DNA of 56,483 nucleotides. It comes from a virus. The first letter of the stretch is position 1; the number at the start of each line of letters is the position of its first letter. This document shows, in pieces, positions 40,125-48,552 of the stretch. The notes under the pieces were generated by a model. The model did not search any database. It was not told the origin of the DNA and saw only the letters and a program-made list of their open reading frames with translations. The DNA is taken from the IMG/VR virus record IMGVR_UViG_3300031227_000050, positions 1 through 56,483 of that record, one strand, 5' to 3'. The translations under genes were made by a program, and so were the position numbers.

Positions 40125-40197
40125 TAGCCACTAAGGGAATCGAACCCCTGTTTGCCGGATGTAAGCCGGCTGCACTTAACCGTTGTACTAAGCGGCT
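40125..40197 (-). tRNA. tRNA-Val (anticodon TAC)
   Basis: Acceptor AGCCGCT/AGTGGCT, anticodon arm GCCGG-CTTACAT-CCGGC, T arm AGGGG-TTCGATT-CCCTT, discriminator A. Behind a strong promoter at 40271-40298. Confidence 0.9.
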
Positions 40198-40270
40198 ATA
40201 TGGGGCTGGCAACATATTAGGGGTATATATTGTCTCGAACGATAGATACATGCCGCCAGCCACCATTTGT

Positions 40271-40298
40271 AGTATACACTAATTTGGCGAATTGTCAA
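40271..40298 (-). promoter_or_regulatory. sigma70-type promoter for tRNA-Val
   Basis: TTGACA, 16 bases, TATACT on the minus strand. Transcription would begin near 40264 and reach tRNA-Val at 40197. A leader hairpin (GGCTGGC/GCCAGCC) lies between. Confidence 0.75.
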
Positions 40299-40491
40299 GC
40301 GAAAAATCTGGGATTTTCGCAGGACCGGAGTTTTTTTTGTCGCAAATTTCTTGTGCTTTTTCTTGTTTCAAATAGTATGCTATTCCTAATCGTTCTAACT
40401 TGCGGTCCCATAAATACCATACTAACCTACCAGGATGAAATGCCTCTTTAATCCCACGCATAATGTCTTTAACTATGTAGCGGTTTTCCAT
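40279..40491 (-). CDS. hypothetical small protein
   Basis: A 70-residue protein, helical and aromatic (RLVWYLWDRKLERLGIAYYL), with a polar C-terminus. GAAGGATAACGTA supports ATG at 40491. The 3' end overlaps a hairpin (GCGAAAAT/ATTTTCGC) and the tRNA-Val promoter. Function unknown. Confidence 0.6.
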   Translation of the reverse strand: MENRYIVKDIMRGIKEAFHPGRLVWYLWDRKLERLGIAYYLKQEKAQEICDKKNSGPAKIPDFSLDNSPN

Positions 40492-40495
40492 TACG

Positions 40496-40567
40496 TTATC
40501 CTTCAAGTGAAATCTTGTTAACAATATCAACAAAGTGTGAACCATCACGATTCATAAAGTTTCCCAT
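40496..40567 (-). CDS. possible 23-residue peptide
   Basis: A 23-codon frame (starting MGNFMNRDGSHFVDI) whose ATG overlaps the stop of the WGR gene and whose TAA lies just before the next ribosome binding site. It fills an otherwise empty gap. Support is positional only. Confidence 0.42.
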   Translation of the reverse strand: MGNFMNRDGSHFVDIVNKISLEG

Positions 40568-40863
40568 CACATTTTGGGCTGTAGAATTTTACCCAGACTA
40601 CCTTTGGTTGTCCATTCTCCACGCTTATCATTCTTAGCGTGCATTTGATATTCGTACTCAGCTATAGCTGTTTCTTTGTCGGGACCACAGATGAATTGAC
40701 ATGCGGAACTAGGTTGTCCCACTCTACCATATTCAAAGTATGCATACCATTCCTGAGTTTTAGTAGACTGAACCACTGCGCCATGATAATACTTGTTAGT
40801 GTCAATTGTTACCCTGTTTGAAACATCCCATATCACATAACATGGTCTCGTTAAACACACCAT
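40567..40863 (-). CDS. WGR-domain protein
   Basis: A 98-residue protein. YFEYGRVGQPSSACQF is the WGR motif, preceded by YVIWDVSNRVTIDTNKYYHG and followed by a helical tail, as in WGR domains of PARP-type and bacterial DNA-binding proteins. It probably binds nucleic acid. The start is uncertain because no strong ribosome binding site is visible. Confidence 0.65.
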   Translation of the reverse strand: MVCLTRPCYVIWDVSNRVTIDTNKYYHGAVVQSTKTQEWYAYFEYGRVGQPSSACQFICGPDKETAIAEYEYQMHAKNDKRGEWTTKGSLGKILQPKM

Positions 40864-40966
40864 CTTGTGTAGAAGGAGGTCCAAAACATTTAAAATCGTC
40901 AGACATATGATTATCAGGAAACATTCCCTTCTTGAGTTTAGTACCCTTGAGTCTTCTCCTAGCCAT
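40802..40966 (-). CDS. hypothetical small basic protein
   Basis: A 54-residue protein, basic at the start (MARRRLKGTKLKKGMF). GGAAACTAATT precedes ATG at 40966. Overlaps the WGR gene by 62 bases. No family recognised. Confidence 0.5.
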   Translation of the reverse strand: MARRRLKGTKLKKGMFPDNHMSDDFKCFGPPSTQDGVFNETMLCDMGCFKQGNN

Positions 40967-41534
40967 AATTAGTTTCCGAATCATGATGGTCTGGTGCAAA
41001 TATATCTTGTTTCAATAAGGTTTCAATAGCAGAATATAACTCAACGGGTAACATGAGTTGATTATCTAAACCAATATCCACACATCTACCTAGTGGTTGA
41101 TAGCTACCATGACAATGCCCAAAAAAATGGACAGAGCCAGCACCGTTCTCGTTCCATACGGCTAGCGGAAAATGATTGAAGACTACCAATGTTCTATGAA
41201 CCCGCATTTCATAATGCTTATGTACACTCATAAAACAATTATCAAACCCGAGTTGTAACAATCTTCTATCGTGATTACCAATAAGAAGATGTATACTACG
41301 ACAATTGATTCTTGCTCTAAGCTCTGGTATAAGTTGCTTGTCACCAAAGGCGAAGTCACCAAGATGCCATAGGGTATCATCGGGTTTAACCATCATGTTG
41401 ATGTTATCTATGATGGTGTCGTTCATTTGTTCCAAGGACTCAAAGTTTCTATATCCGCGCTTCCAGTTAGACATAGAAGGACCACAAATATTGGTGTGGT
41501 TAAAATGTGTATCCGCAGTTAACCAAGTTGCCAT
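40959..41534 (-). CDS. metallophosphoesterase
   Basis: A 191-residue phosphatase or nuclease. Motifs DTHFNH, GDFAFG, GNHDRR, FNHFPL and GHCHGS are in order and complete for a two-metal site. It may cleave phosphodiesters of nucleotides or nucleic acids. A strong GAAGGAGAG site precedes the ATG. Confidence 0.88.
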   Translation of the reverse strand: MATWLTADTHFNHTNICGPSMSNWKRGYRNFESLEQMNDTIIDNINMMVKPDDTLWHLGDFAFGDKQLIPELRARINCRSIHLLIGNHDRRLLQLGFDNCFMSVHKHYEMRVHRTLVVFNHFPLAVWNENGAGSVHFFGHCHGSYQPLGRCVDIGLDNQLMLPVELYSAIETLLKQDIFAPDHHDSETNYG

Positions 41535-41548
41535 CTAACACTCTCCTT

Positions 41549-41671
41549 CTATGATAAAACACAGGCTAATACACACAAACATATAATTATACCAATGGTT
41601 ATTCCCGACATCCACTCCCATATAGGACTATGATTATCTAGTTCTTCTTGTGACCATAGAGTCATACTCAT
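41549..41671 (-). CDS. 40-residue membrane peptide
   Basis: A 40-codon gene starting with an ATGA overlap with 41668-41874 and ending before the phosphoesterase. A single hydrophobic helix (GITIGIIICLCVLACVL) covers the C-terminal half. Function unknown. Confidence 0.55.
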   Translation of the reverse strand: MSMTLWSQEELDNHSPIWEWMSGITIGIIICLCVLACVLS

Positions 41672-41874
41672 TTTTCTATTCCTAACTTATCTAATTCACC
41701 CTCTATCATTGCCAATGCACCACCTTCGACACAACGTTCCAGCATAGCATAATACTTACGTAGAGTTGATAGTTTATCCGACATACCACCATGTATTTCT
41801 ACAGCTTTTCTACACCTTGTGACTACCTTATCAACCTCAGATTGAGAACAATTATTTTGATTTCCAAAACTCAT
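41668..41874 (-). CDS. hypothetical small protein
   Basis: A 68-residue, polar helical protein with no known motif. Overlaps the membrane peptide gene by four bases and starts after the kinase gene. Confidence 0.58.
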   Translation of the reverse strand: MSFGNQNNCSQSEVDKVVTRCRKAVEIHGGMSDKLSTLRKYYAMLERCVEGGALAMIEGELDKLGIEK

Positions 41875-41875
41875 T

Positions 41876-42379
41876 CTATAACCTATTCTTATAATCTTCT
41901 ATATGCAAATCAGGAAATCTCGCCCGAATTCGTGGTAACACACAGGATTCAAAACGCCCATGCATATTAACTATAGTTGCATAAGGTACATTATGAGTCG
42001 TTTTTTCTGTACATGTTGCAGTAGAACCTGCCCAATCTGTTTGAGGAACAGCAAGCTCTACCCAGTATTCAAAGTAATTTGCTATCTGTAGATAGGGATG
42101 CATTTCCTGCACAGTAAGGTTGGTGTTGTCAACAATAACATTGTAACCAAGATTACATACTATTGACACTCTACGCTGGTTCCATTTGTGGGCGGCCCCT
42201 ATTAAACTAGCATCCCATTTATAAATATCACCAACCATAAAGTAATCGTCAGTTGATAAGATTATCGGTCTCTTACCATCATCATAACAGTGTTTATGGT
42301 GCAAATAATCATAAATTTGTCTTGCTAAAAATGACTTACCAGAACCCGGCAGGCCACGCATAATTATCATCTTGCTCAT
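41876..42379 (-). CDS. P-loop kinase, polynucleotide-kinase/N4BP2-like
   Basis: A 167-residue protein. Walker A is RGLPGSGKSFLA, then STDDYFM, AHKWNQRR and VIVDNTNLT. This series is typical of small P-loop kinases related to polynucleotide kinase. It would phosphorylate 5' ends of RNA or DNA. With two RNA ligases in the window, tRNA or RNA repair is a likely setting. ATG at 42379 overlaps the previous stop as ATGA. Confidence 0.75.
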   Translation of the reverse strand: MSKMIIMRGLPGSGKSFLARQIYDYLHHKHCYDDGKRPIILSTDDYFMVGDIYKWDASLIGAAHKWNQRRVSIVCNLGYNVIVDNTNLTVQEMHPYLQIANYFEYWVELAVPQTDWAGSTATCTEKTTHNVPYATIVNMHGRFESCVLPRIRARFPDLHIEDYKNRL

Positions 42380-42657
42380 TTTTTCTCCCATGAAATATGT
42401 AGGCAGTGTACAGTAAAAAAGGTTTGTTCCAACTCAATGTCAAAACCTTTCGTTTTAAAGTGGAGTAATATATACTCCATGTCAGAGTTTTTAGAAATGT
42501 ATACAGCAACCTCATCTTTTCTATCTTTTGCGGCAGCTTTTATCTTAGAAACAATGTTTCTTACATCTTCATTTGTACATGTTACCACCCATTTAGAGCG
42601 TGCATTAGCTGTAACTTCTCTAATAACATCTAAAGTAAACGGTTTTTTTTGAACCAC
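42376..42657 (-). CDS. hypothetical protein
   Basis: A 93-residue alpha/beta protein. It has DVRNIVSKIKAAAKDRKDEV and a beta-rich C-terminus. No family is recognised. It lies between the RNA ligase and the kinase gene and is coupled to the latter by a four-base overlap. Confidence 0.6.
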   Translation of the reverse strand: MVQKKPFTLDVIREVTANARSKWVVTCTNEDVRNIVSKIKAAAKDRKDEVAVYISKNSDMEYILLHFKTKGFDIELEQTFFTVHCLHISWEKK

Positions 42658-42660
42658 ATT

Positions 42661-43710
42661 TTAACCCTCCGGTTTGAGTAACTTCCATATCATCTTGGCA
42701 TAGTCATGCTCATCCATCATAGCAAACACAATATGTCTATAACGATAGTCTTTAATAAGATTGGCTACATACTTACGAGTCCAACTTGGGTCTATAGTAA
42801 CCTCATTGAGTTTATTCCACACTTCGGTCTCGATAACACGATATTTCTTTCTAAGTCCACTCTGAACACTAAGTATCCATTCAAAGTATTCATCGGGTAC
42901 ATTCTTAGGGTCTATTTCATAACTGTCACGCTCCCACTCCCAGAGTTTCTTTTCAGTTATGCTAGTCATAATATAATGAAGCCGCTTGTATTCCTCATAC
43001 TTGAACTTCAATCGGAAACCGTCCTCAAAGATAAGAACATAACCCTCGGCGTTGTCTCTATCGGGAGCCGCCTCTAATTCCTCAATAGTATTAATGTGAT
43101 ACAGCTTAGCAAACTTCATATATTTATTCATCAAAGACCACTCATCCCAATCATCTAAACCAGTATCATTATTCAGAACAGCTAAAAGAATTAATGCACG
43201 CTCATTTTTATAATTTACCACAATTCTATTTTCTGGGTAAATTATTTCAACCATATAGGTACAATCTATTGCAAAGGTTAACCAGTTATATTTTTCTTGC
43301 AATATTTTATTGGCTTCAATAGCCTGGTCTGATTCAAATGAACCCCTAGTGGCAATTTCCCACTTAGTTAGCAAAGGATTGTAGAAAAGTATCCCCAACG
43401 AACCATCTATCTTTTCCATGGTGATGAAGCGTTCATTAAAAATGTCTTTGAACTTACGACCATACAGGTGATGAACCTTATTTCTTATGGAAGTTAGTTG
43501 GTCAATAGTGAAGAACTTCTTAAGTGGTCTTGCTATGATGTTCCACTCGGCATCAACTATGAGCCCACGACACACAATAGTAGCTTCGTTCCACTCAAAA
43601 TCAAACTGGGTTTGTGGAGTGTAGTTTAATATCCACAAGTCACAGGTTGGATGCTTGCGGCGAGAAACATAACCTTTCTCAATCATCTTTTTAATTAATG
43701 GAATGTTCAT
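42661..43710 (-). CDS. T4 RNA ligase 1-like (Rnl1) RNA ligase
   Basis: A 349-residue ligase. Motif I is MEKIDGSLGILF with the AMP-accepting lysine near residue 99. TRGSF, MVEIIYPENRIVVNY, EGYVLIFEDGFRLKFK (motif IV and V) follow in order. RNA ligase 1 seals broken RNA, typically tRNA anticodon loops cut by host defence nucleases. The kinase next door is the usual partner. Confidence 0.85.
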   Translation of the reverse strand: MNIPLIKKMIEKGYVSRRKHPTCDLWILNYTPQTQFDFEWNEATIVCRGLIVDAEWNIIARPLKKFFTIDQLTSIRNKVHHLYGRKFKDIFNERFITMEKIDGSLGILFYNPLLTKWEIATRGSFESDQAIEANKILQEKYNWLTFAIDCTYMVEIIYPENRIVVNYKNERALILLAVLNNDTGLDDWDEWSLMNKYMKFAKLYHINTIEELEAAPDRDNAEGYVLIFEDGFRLKFKYEEYKRLHYIMTSITEKKLWEWERDSYEIDPKNVPDEYFEWILSVQSGLRKKYRVIETEVWNKLNEVTIDPSWTRKYVANLIKDYRYRHIVFAMMDEHDYAKMIWKLLKPEG

Positions 43711-43718
43711 TGTATTTC

Positions 43719-44177
43719 CTAAATGCCTTGCGGTGGTGTTACTACCTTCTTAGTATCAAGCTTAGGGTTTGCAACCATTATTCTTTGTGCTACAATAGTT
43801 GTAAATGTCTTACCTTCGCTCCACTGTTGTCCAATAGCAACAACGCTATGGTTATTGAATTCAACGTTGACTACAGCCAGTGTTATCTCAGGTTTAAGAT
43901 TAAATCTAAAATCATTATCTCTAAGATAGGTTAACGCCTCATGTTGATTGACAAACAAATGATAACCCGAGGTGTATGATTTACCATCCTCGCCAACGAT
44001 AGGAACATTAGTTGACTGTAGCCACTTGTTAAATTCTTCTGCATATTCTATGCCATAGTTAGTCAGACTACTATTATTATCTATGTTGTGACAAAATATT
44101 GGGTGCCACATATTAGGTAGCTCTCTTCTAAGAATAACGACTTTCCAAGCAGTAGTTTGTACTGAGCTTAAACACAT
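43719..44177 (-). CDS. hypothetical protein behind its own promoter
   Basis: A 152-residue protein. Segments SYTSGYHLFVNQHEALTYL and LAVVNVEFNNHSVVAIGQQW suggest an alpha/beta fold, but no family fits. It is the first gene after a near-perfect promoter and a terminator, so it heads the RNA-repair transcript. AAGGAGACATAAA precedes the ATG. Confidence 0.65.
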   Translation of the reverse strand: MCLSSVQTTAWKVVILRRELPNMWHPIFCHNIDNNSSLTNYGIEYAEEFNKWLQSTNVPIVGEDGKSYTSGYHLFVNQHEALTYLRDNDFRFNLKPEITLAVVNVEFNNHSVVAIGQQWSEGKTFTTIVAQRIMVANPKLDTKKVVTPPQGI

Positions 44178-44217
44178 TTTATGTCTCCTTCTTATTCAAA
44201 ACTGTAAGGTTCACGGT

Positions 44218-44245
44218 ATTATAGCACAAATTTCGCCGTTGTCAA
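44218..44245 (-). promoter_or_regulatory. sigma70-type promoter with extended -10
   Basis: TTGACA, 16 bases, TATAAT, with TGC just before the -10 box (TGCTATAAT). It faces the 43719-44177 gene and the RNA ligase block. Confidence 0.8.
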
Positions 44246-44247
44246 TA

Positions 44248-44281
44248 GAAAAAGACGGCCAAATTTTGAAAATCTGGCCGC
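44248..44281 (-). terminator. intrinsic terminator
   Basis: Minus-strand stem CGGCCA/TGGCCG, extended by GATTTT/AAAATT, runs into TTTTT. It ends the 44309-44941 gene's transcript and lies directly upstream of the promoter at 44218-44245. Confidence 0.85.
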
Positions 44282-44308
44282 CTTTCGCATTGTAAAATGT
44301 CAAGAAGT

Positions 44309-44941
44309 TTATGTACCTTGATAGGTAGCTGGTTCCTGACTTGGAAGCGTACCCTGTGGGATATCGCTCTTGTTGACTTCTCCACCCTTACGCTGGGTAA
44401 GAGTATACAACTGGTTGAGCAAGCTCGCCAACATGGTGGCCTCGTATTTGGTGATATTGTCAGTTTGATGGCGACTGTCTAAGCGAGTAGCTTCAACAAA
44501 AAACCTATCCAGACCCGTAACAAACGAACGAGCCATGTCATTTGGACAAGTGGTTGGTGTTACTTGTGGAATATCGACATCTGCGCCGCTTAAATCCCAC
44601 ACAACCTCGCGCAACATACCTACAGGCATCAACACATTATCTGTAGTTAATGCGTTAATGTTGAAGTCTTCTTCTAGACTTCTGGTAGTGTCTGCCGCCT
44701 GTGCTTCTAATTCCTCTTGAGTATACTCATCAGGATTATAGGCAATGTTTTCTAGTGTATCGCGTAGTTTTTCTAACTCGACGCACATGTAAGTGTTGAG
44801 AGCATCGTTCCAACCAGATTGAGCTAAGAACTCGCTACGGAGTGTCAATTGCTTGCGGAATTTGATGACCTCTGCTAACAAAAAGTGTACCCCAATATTA
44901 GGGAACAATGTATTAGCACCTTGAAAAGTGTTGTTAGGCAT
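44309..44941 (-). CDS. hypothetical helical protein, possibly virion-associated
   Basis: A 210-residue, acidic and mostly helical protein. It has no signal peptide and no motif I know. It is followed by a strong terminator and preceded by the protease gene, so the two may be transcribed together. TAGGAGATAAAAAAG precedes the ATG. Confidence 0.62.
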   Translation of the reverse strand: MPNNTFQGANTLFPNIGVHFLLAEVIKFRKQLTLRSEFLAQSGWNDALNTYMCVELEKLRDTLENIAYNPDEYTQEELEAQAADTTRSLEEDFNINALTTDNVLMPVGMLREVVWDLSGADVDIPQVTPTTCPNDMARSFVTGLDRFFVEATRLDSRHQTDNITKYEATMLASLLNQLYTLTQRKGGEVNKSDIPQGTLPSQEPATYQGT

Positions 44942-44959
44942 CTTTTTTATCTCCTAAAA

Positions 44960-47461
44960 TTATAGTTTAATACCCATTCTACGTAAAAATTCTTTGTCAA
45001 CCCATGACTGAATTGCTCCAGCAGTAGCTTCTGCCCCCAGCACATCCATTTGACCGTTACGAAGATTTTCTATAGCATCTTTATACAATACACCAAGCAA
45101 GGCTTCATTGTACAATGTACTCTTGGCTTTAACATCTTCGATAGTCAGCTTTTTCAAAAACTCTTTGCGAACCCAATTGTCAATAGCGTCTGCTGTACGC
45201 GCTTGACCCTGTAATTTAGTATGTCCATCACAATACAGTGTACCCTTGCGCAGTTGCACCACCGCCTCTCTATATAGTGTAGCAAAAACCGCCCATTGTC
45301 TTACACTTTCTCCATCTTTTTCTTTAAGCGCAAATAATTGTTGCATATATTCCTCACCCTGTGGTGTCACTGGTAATATTGGAGCTTCTTCTGTTTCCAC
45401 AGGGACAGTTCGTTGTTCCATCAAACCACTGTTATCTATGATGGTTGTAACACTGCTAGGAATCTTTTCAGTTAGTCTTTGCTCAAATATGTTAACGACT
45501 TCTGTTTTAAGCTCGTCTACCATCTTCTTTATGTCTTCAGTAGTTACAGAAGGAACTACAGGTACAGGTGAAGCAGGAAGAATTACAGGTACGGGTTTGG
45601 GCTCGGGCTCAACCGGAGTCGATACCGTTAATAAATCCTTTACCCTATCTAGTTCTTTATCAACCTTGCTAGACAGTTCTGTGGTAATATCTTTCATAGC
45701 ATCTTTCAATGTGCTACCAGTTTGTAGTCCACCTAATAGCTTACTTACTTTGTCTCCCAGTCGCGTTTCTATATCATTAAGCTCTTTTCGCAATTGATTG
45801 GCAAAGTCCTCACCGATAATAGGCGTTAGCTTTTCTTGTATAACATCTTCAACCTTATCCATCTGGTCTTTGACTTTAGTACGACCTCCACCCTTCCACC
45901 ACTTCCAAACGAACAACAAAATTACTGGTAATATAGCGCTACCAATACCAACGCCTGTTGCTGTAGTAAAACCAATAGTACTGTTCTCTTGTTCTACAAT
46001 GACATTATCTTTTTCTTCTATTACATTATCTTTTTCTGCTAAATTATTTTCCAATAAGTTAGCTTTATTTGTAAGCTCTGTAATAGATGATTGATAAGTT
46101 TGTATCTGTTTAACTAAATCATCGAGCGTTGTTTGTTTAGTAGCAGCCTGCTTACTTAGTTCTTCCAACTGTTCTTTATGTGACTGTTGTGCAGCTATAC
46201 TACCGGCTTTAATTGTCTTAATCTCACCATGTAAACCATCAATGATACTTATAGTTTCAAGTAATTCCTTACGAAGCTGTGTTTCTGCTACTTGTAACTT
46301 TGCTATTTCGGTATTTAGTATTTCAACTTCTACATCCTTGTTGAGTAATTGCTTTTTTAATTGCTCCAATTCTTCCTTGGTTTTGTCATCATCGCCTGAC
46401 CACTCTGGTAATGTTCCATAAGGGTTGTTATTATCTGGTGCGGGTTGATTCGGTGGTACCGGCGTTGGTGGCACTGGAACCGGAGGTACTGGTTGTCTTG
46501 GTCTTGGTAAAATGCGTGGTATAATTGGATTAGGATTAGGTCTAAAGTAATCCCCACCACCATAGTTAGGAGGACAGGTTCCGCCAGGACACTGTACATT
46601 CCATTGAACTACACGAATACCCTTTGGAACAACAGCTTCATAACTACCATCAACAAAAAATGTCATACGATAATACTTACTGTCATTACCTAATGCAAAC
46701 CCGCCACCCGGAGCTGTACAAGCACCTTGTGCTACTTCCACATAATGGTCTGGAACCCTAGCAAGTTTTAATACTGCACCCTTTTGTAGTTTATAAAATG
46801 TATCTATTAGAACTGCTGCGCCCTTAGCTTTCTCATATCCAGTAGCATCAGTCTGAACTGTTATAGGACCGATGCGCCAGGTAACAATACCCATCATCCT
46901 AGTTTGATATTCATCATCAATCTTGACTACTACATGAAGACCGCTTCCACTTTGACCACCAACAGGAGGTGGATGAAAAATTACTCTATTACCCTCATTT
47001 TTTACAACTATACCTTCCCAACCATTTGCCCACGCACCTCTACCACAACCGGCAGAGGCTACATATGCGCCAGTCTTATTGACATAATTAGGTTGTACTA
47101 ATGGAATAACACGAGGTGGGTATTTACCAAAATACCGTGCATCTACTGCCATAATTGCAAAATCAACCGGAGTCCGTTCATCATGTCTTTTCCATACAAT
47201 TGTAGCAGGAAGCATCTTAGTCTTGTGTCCTAGTTTAAAAAATTCAACATACCCTGTGCTGTTATTGCCAACCACATGTGCATTAGTAAAGACATAATAC
47301 TTACCATCTTTATGTAAATAGCATGTACCGCTACCCTTAGCGCCACGTACAGACACTCTACAAGTAGCTTCTAAGATTTGCGTAACGGTCAGTGGTTTGG
47401 CGTGAGCTATAGAGGTGCTAAACAAACCTATTGTTAAACATAGGAAGATTGTTTTGAACAT
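44960..47461 (-). CDS. membrane-anchored trypsin-like serine protease with coiled coil
   Basis: An 833-residue protein. Residues 1-21 form a signal peptide. Residues about 25-230 are a trypsin-like domain with His62 (TNAHVV), Asp100 (VDFAIM) and Ser171 (GQSGSGL). A Pro-rich stretch (about 305-342), a coiled coil (about 358-492) and a transmembrane helix (about 497-519) follow. The C-terminal part has two similar units near residues 748-783 and 800-829 (TADAIDNWVRKEFL and TAGAIQSWVDKEFL). It looks like an envelope-bound protease facing outside the inner membrane. Confidence 0.8.
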   Translation of the reverse strand: MFKTIFLCLTIGLFSTSIAHAKPLTVTQILEATCRVSVRGAKGSGTCYLHKDGKYYVFTNAHVVGNNSTGYVEFFKLGHKTKMLPATIVWKRHDERTPVDFAIMAVDARYFGKYPPRVIPLVQPNYVNKTGAYVASAGCGRGAWANGWEGIVVKNEGNRVIFHPPPVGGQSGSGLHVVVKIDDEYQTRMMGIVTWRIGPITVQTDATGYEKAKGAAVLIDTFYKLQKGAVLKLARVPDHYVEVAQGACTAPGGGFALGNDSKYYRMTFFVDGSYEAVVPKGIRVVQWNVQCPGGTCPPNYGGGDYFRPNPNPIIPRILPRPRQPVPPVPVPPTPVPPNQPAPDNNNPYGTLPEWSGDDDKTKEELEQLKKQLLNKDVEVEILNTEIAKLQVAETQLRKELLETISIIDGLHGEIKTIKAGSIAAQQSHKEQLEELSKQAATKQTTLDDLVKQIQTYQSSITELTNKANLLENNLAEKDNVIEEKDNVIVEQENSTIGFTTATGVGIGSAILPVILLFVWKWWKGGGRTKVKDQMDKVEDVIQEKLTPIIGEDFANQLRKELNDIETRLGDKVSKLLGGLQTGSTLKDAMKDITTELSSKVDKELDRVKDLLTVSTPVEPEPKPVPVILPASPVPVVPSVTTEDIKKMVDELKTEVVNIFEQRLTEKIPSSVTTIIDNSGLMEQRTVPVETEEAPILPVTPQGEEYMQQLFALKEKDGESVRQWAVFATLYREAVVQLRKGTLYCDGHTKLQGQARTADAIDNWVRKEFLKKLTIEDVKAKSTLYNEALLGVLYKDAIENLRNGQMDVLGAEATAGAIQSWVDKEFLRRMGIKL

Positions 47462-47549
47462 AATTTACTCCGCTTAAAAGTATCCGATTATTAACTTCTA
47501 TAGTATAATACCCCAAATGTCAGCTTTTTAGAACTAAATATGACCACTT
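47462..47549. other. intergenic stretch with inverted repeat
   Basis: A CAGCTTT/AAAGCTG inverted repeat and a TATTATACTAT box lie here upstream of the protease gene. A clear -35 is lacking. Either a weak promoter region or a leader. Confidence 0.3.
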
Positions 47550-48038
47550 TTAGAAAGCTGAATCCAGCAATAAGTCTACCATATCTTTGATTTCATGATA
47601 TACCTTGTGTTGTGGGACCATTGAGTATCGTTTAGTAGCCTTTTCTTTTATCCAATCTCTCAAATCGTTACCAAATTCTGTAGCCCTAGCATGAAAATCG
47701 CACACCATTTCTGCCAAATAAAGCCTATCCATAGTACGAATACCACCTATCCATGCATCTGGGTGATGTTTGTTTATAGTTTGGTGCTGTAATAGAGCAG
47801 CTTTGAAGAGTTCTGGAGTATGTTTTTTAGAATCATCTGTAAGATATTCCCATTCTACTCCATAGAATTTGGAATGGTCATGAACTAATCCATTAGCTAT
47901 TAACCTATGTCCAAGGTCTATTTCTCCCGCTTCTATAAGTCTACCTCCTAAAAGGTTGCAAGACTTAAATACATTTTCGATGTGGCGTATCAATGCGTCT
48001 CTGCGCTTTTGACACTTTTTAATTTCTAAACTAGCCAT
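47550..48038 (-). CDS. DUF5662-like phage protein
   Basis: A 162-residue helical protein. The VHDHSKFYGVEWEYL segment and later HHPDAW, EMVCDFHARATEFG resemble the DUF5662 family of phage proteins, which carry histidine/aspartate clusters like metal-dependent hydrolases. Enzymatic activity is unproven. Confidence 0.68.
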   Translation of the reverse strand: MASLEIKKCQKRRDALIRHIENVFKSCNLLGGRLIEAGEIDLGHRLIANGLVHDHSKFYGVEWEYLTDDSKKHTPELFKAALLQHQTINKHHPDAWIGGIRTMDRLYLAEMVCDFHARATEFGNDLRDWIKEKATKRYSMVPQHKVYHEIKDMVDLLLDSAF

Positions 48039-48204
48039 TTAATATACCTAGAAACCTCAATGGATTTCTATCTTCTCGATAAGATTTTCTAATATCGGGT
48101 AAAATTTGATTTGGTTGAAACAAAAACAAATAGTGTACCAAATCTATTACTAATATCAATAGTAGCAAATAACCTATTATAAAATAAATAATATCATACC
48201 ACAT
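48031..48204 (-). CDS. 57-residue membrane protein
   Basis: A 57-codon gene with AGGAGTAAACAGAG before its ATG. A strongly hydrophobic helix (FIIGYLLLLILVI) is followed by a basic tail. It overlaps the next gene by eight bases. Function unknown. Confidence 0.6.
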   Translation of the reverse strand: MWYDIIYFIIGYLLLLILVIDLVHYLFLFQPNQILPDIRKSYREDRNPLRFLGILNG

Positions 48205-48216
48205 CTCTGTTTACTC

Positions 48217-48402
48217 CTATCTATATAAGTCTACCAGTACCATTAATATACTTATCACAAATGTACCACCAAAAAATAACGTTGATGGCAACATGTCTAT
48301 AAATGACAGGGTACCACGAGACCTATTCTTATCTGCATGTTTCATAAATTTTGTAGCAGACATATACATAGATGAATCTTTATGTTTATGATAGATTGCC
48401 AT
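48217..48402 (-). CDS. 61-residue membrane protein
   Basis: A polar N-terminus (MAIYHKHKDSSMYMS) is followed by a hydrophobic helix (LPSTLFFGGTFVISILMVL). AAAGGTAAACAAATA precedes ATG at 48402. Function unknown. Confidence 0.58.
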   Translation of the reverse strand: MAIYHKHKDSSMYMSATKFMKHADKNRSRGTLSFIDMLPSTLFFGGTFVISILMVLVDLYR

Positions 48403-48440
48403 TATTTGTTTACCTTTAATAAATCTTTCCAAGGAATGAG

Positions 48441-48514
48441 TAGGGATGGAGAGAGTCGAACTCTCACTATCTAGTATTTGAAACTAGTGCCTCTGCCAAT
48501 TGGGCTACATCCCT
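48441..48514 (-). tRNA. tRNA with anticodon CAA and a short variable arm
   Basis: Acceptor AGGGATG/CATCCCT, anticodon arm CTAGT-TTCAAAT-ACTAG, short variable region (ATAGT), T arm GAGAG-TTCGACT-CTCTC. CAA would read Leu UUG, but Leu tRNAs normally have a long variable arm. It starts about four bases after the predicted transcript start of the 48525-48552 promoter. Confidence 0.82.
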
Positions 48515-48524
48515 CCTTAGTTCT

Positions 48525-48552
48525 ACTATACCATCAATTTGTGATTTGTCAA
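48525..48552 (-). promoter_or_regulatory. sigma70-type promoter for tRNA(CAA)
   Basis: TTGACA, 16 bases, TATAGT on the minus strand, ending 10 bases before the tRNA. Confidence 0.75.

Noticed and set aside
40036-40266. A 76-residue frame running through tRNA-Val
   Set aside because: It crosses tRNA-Val and a repeat A element, has no good ribosome binding site and no recognisable product.
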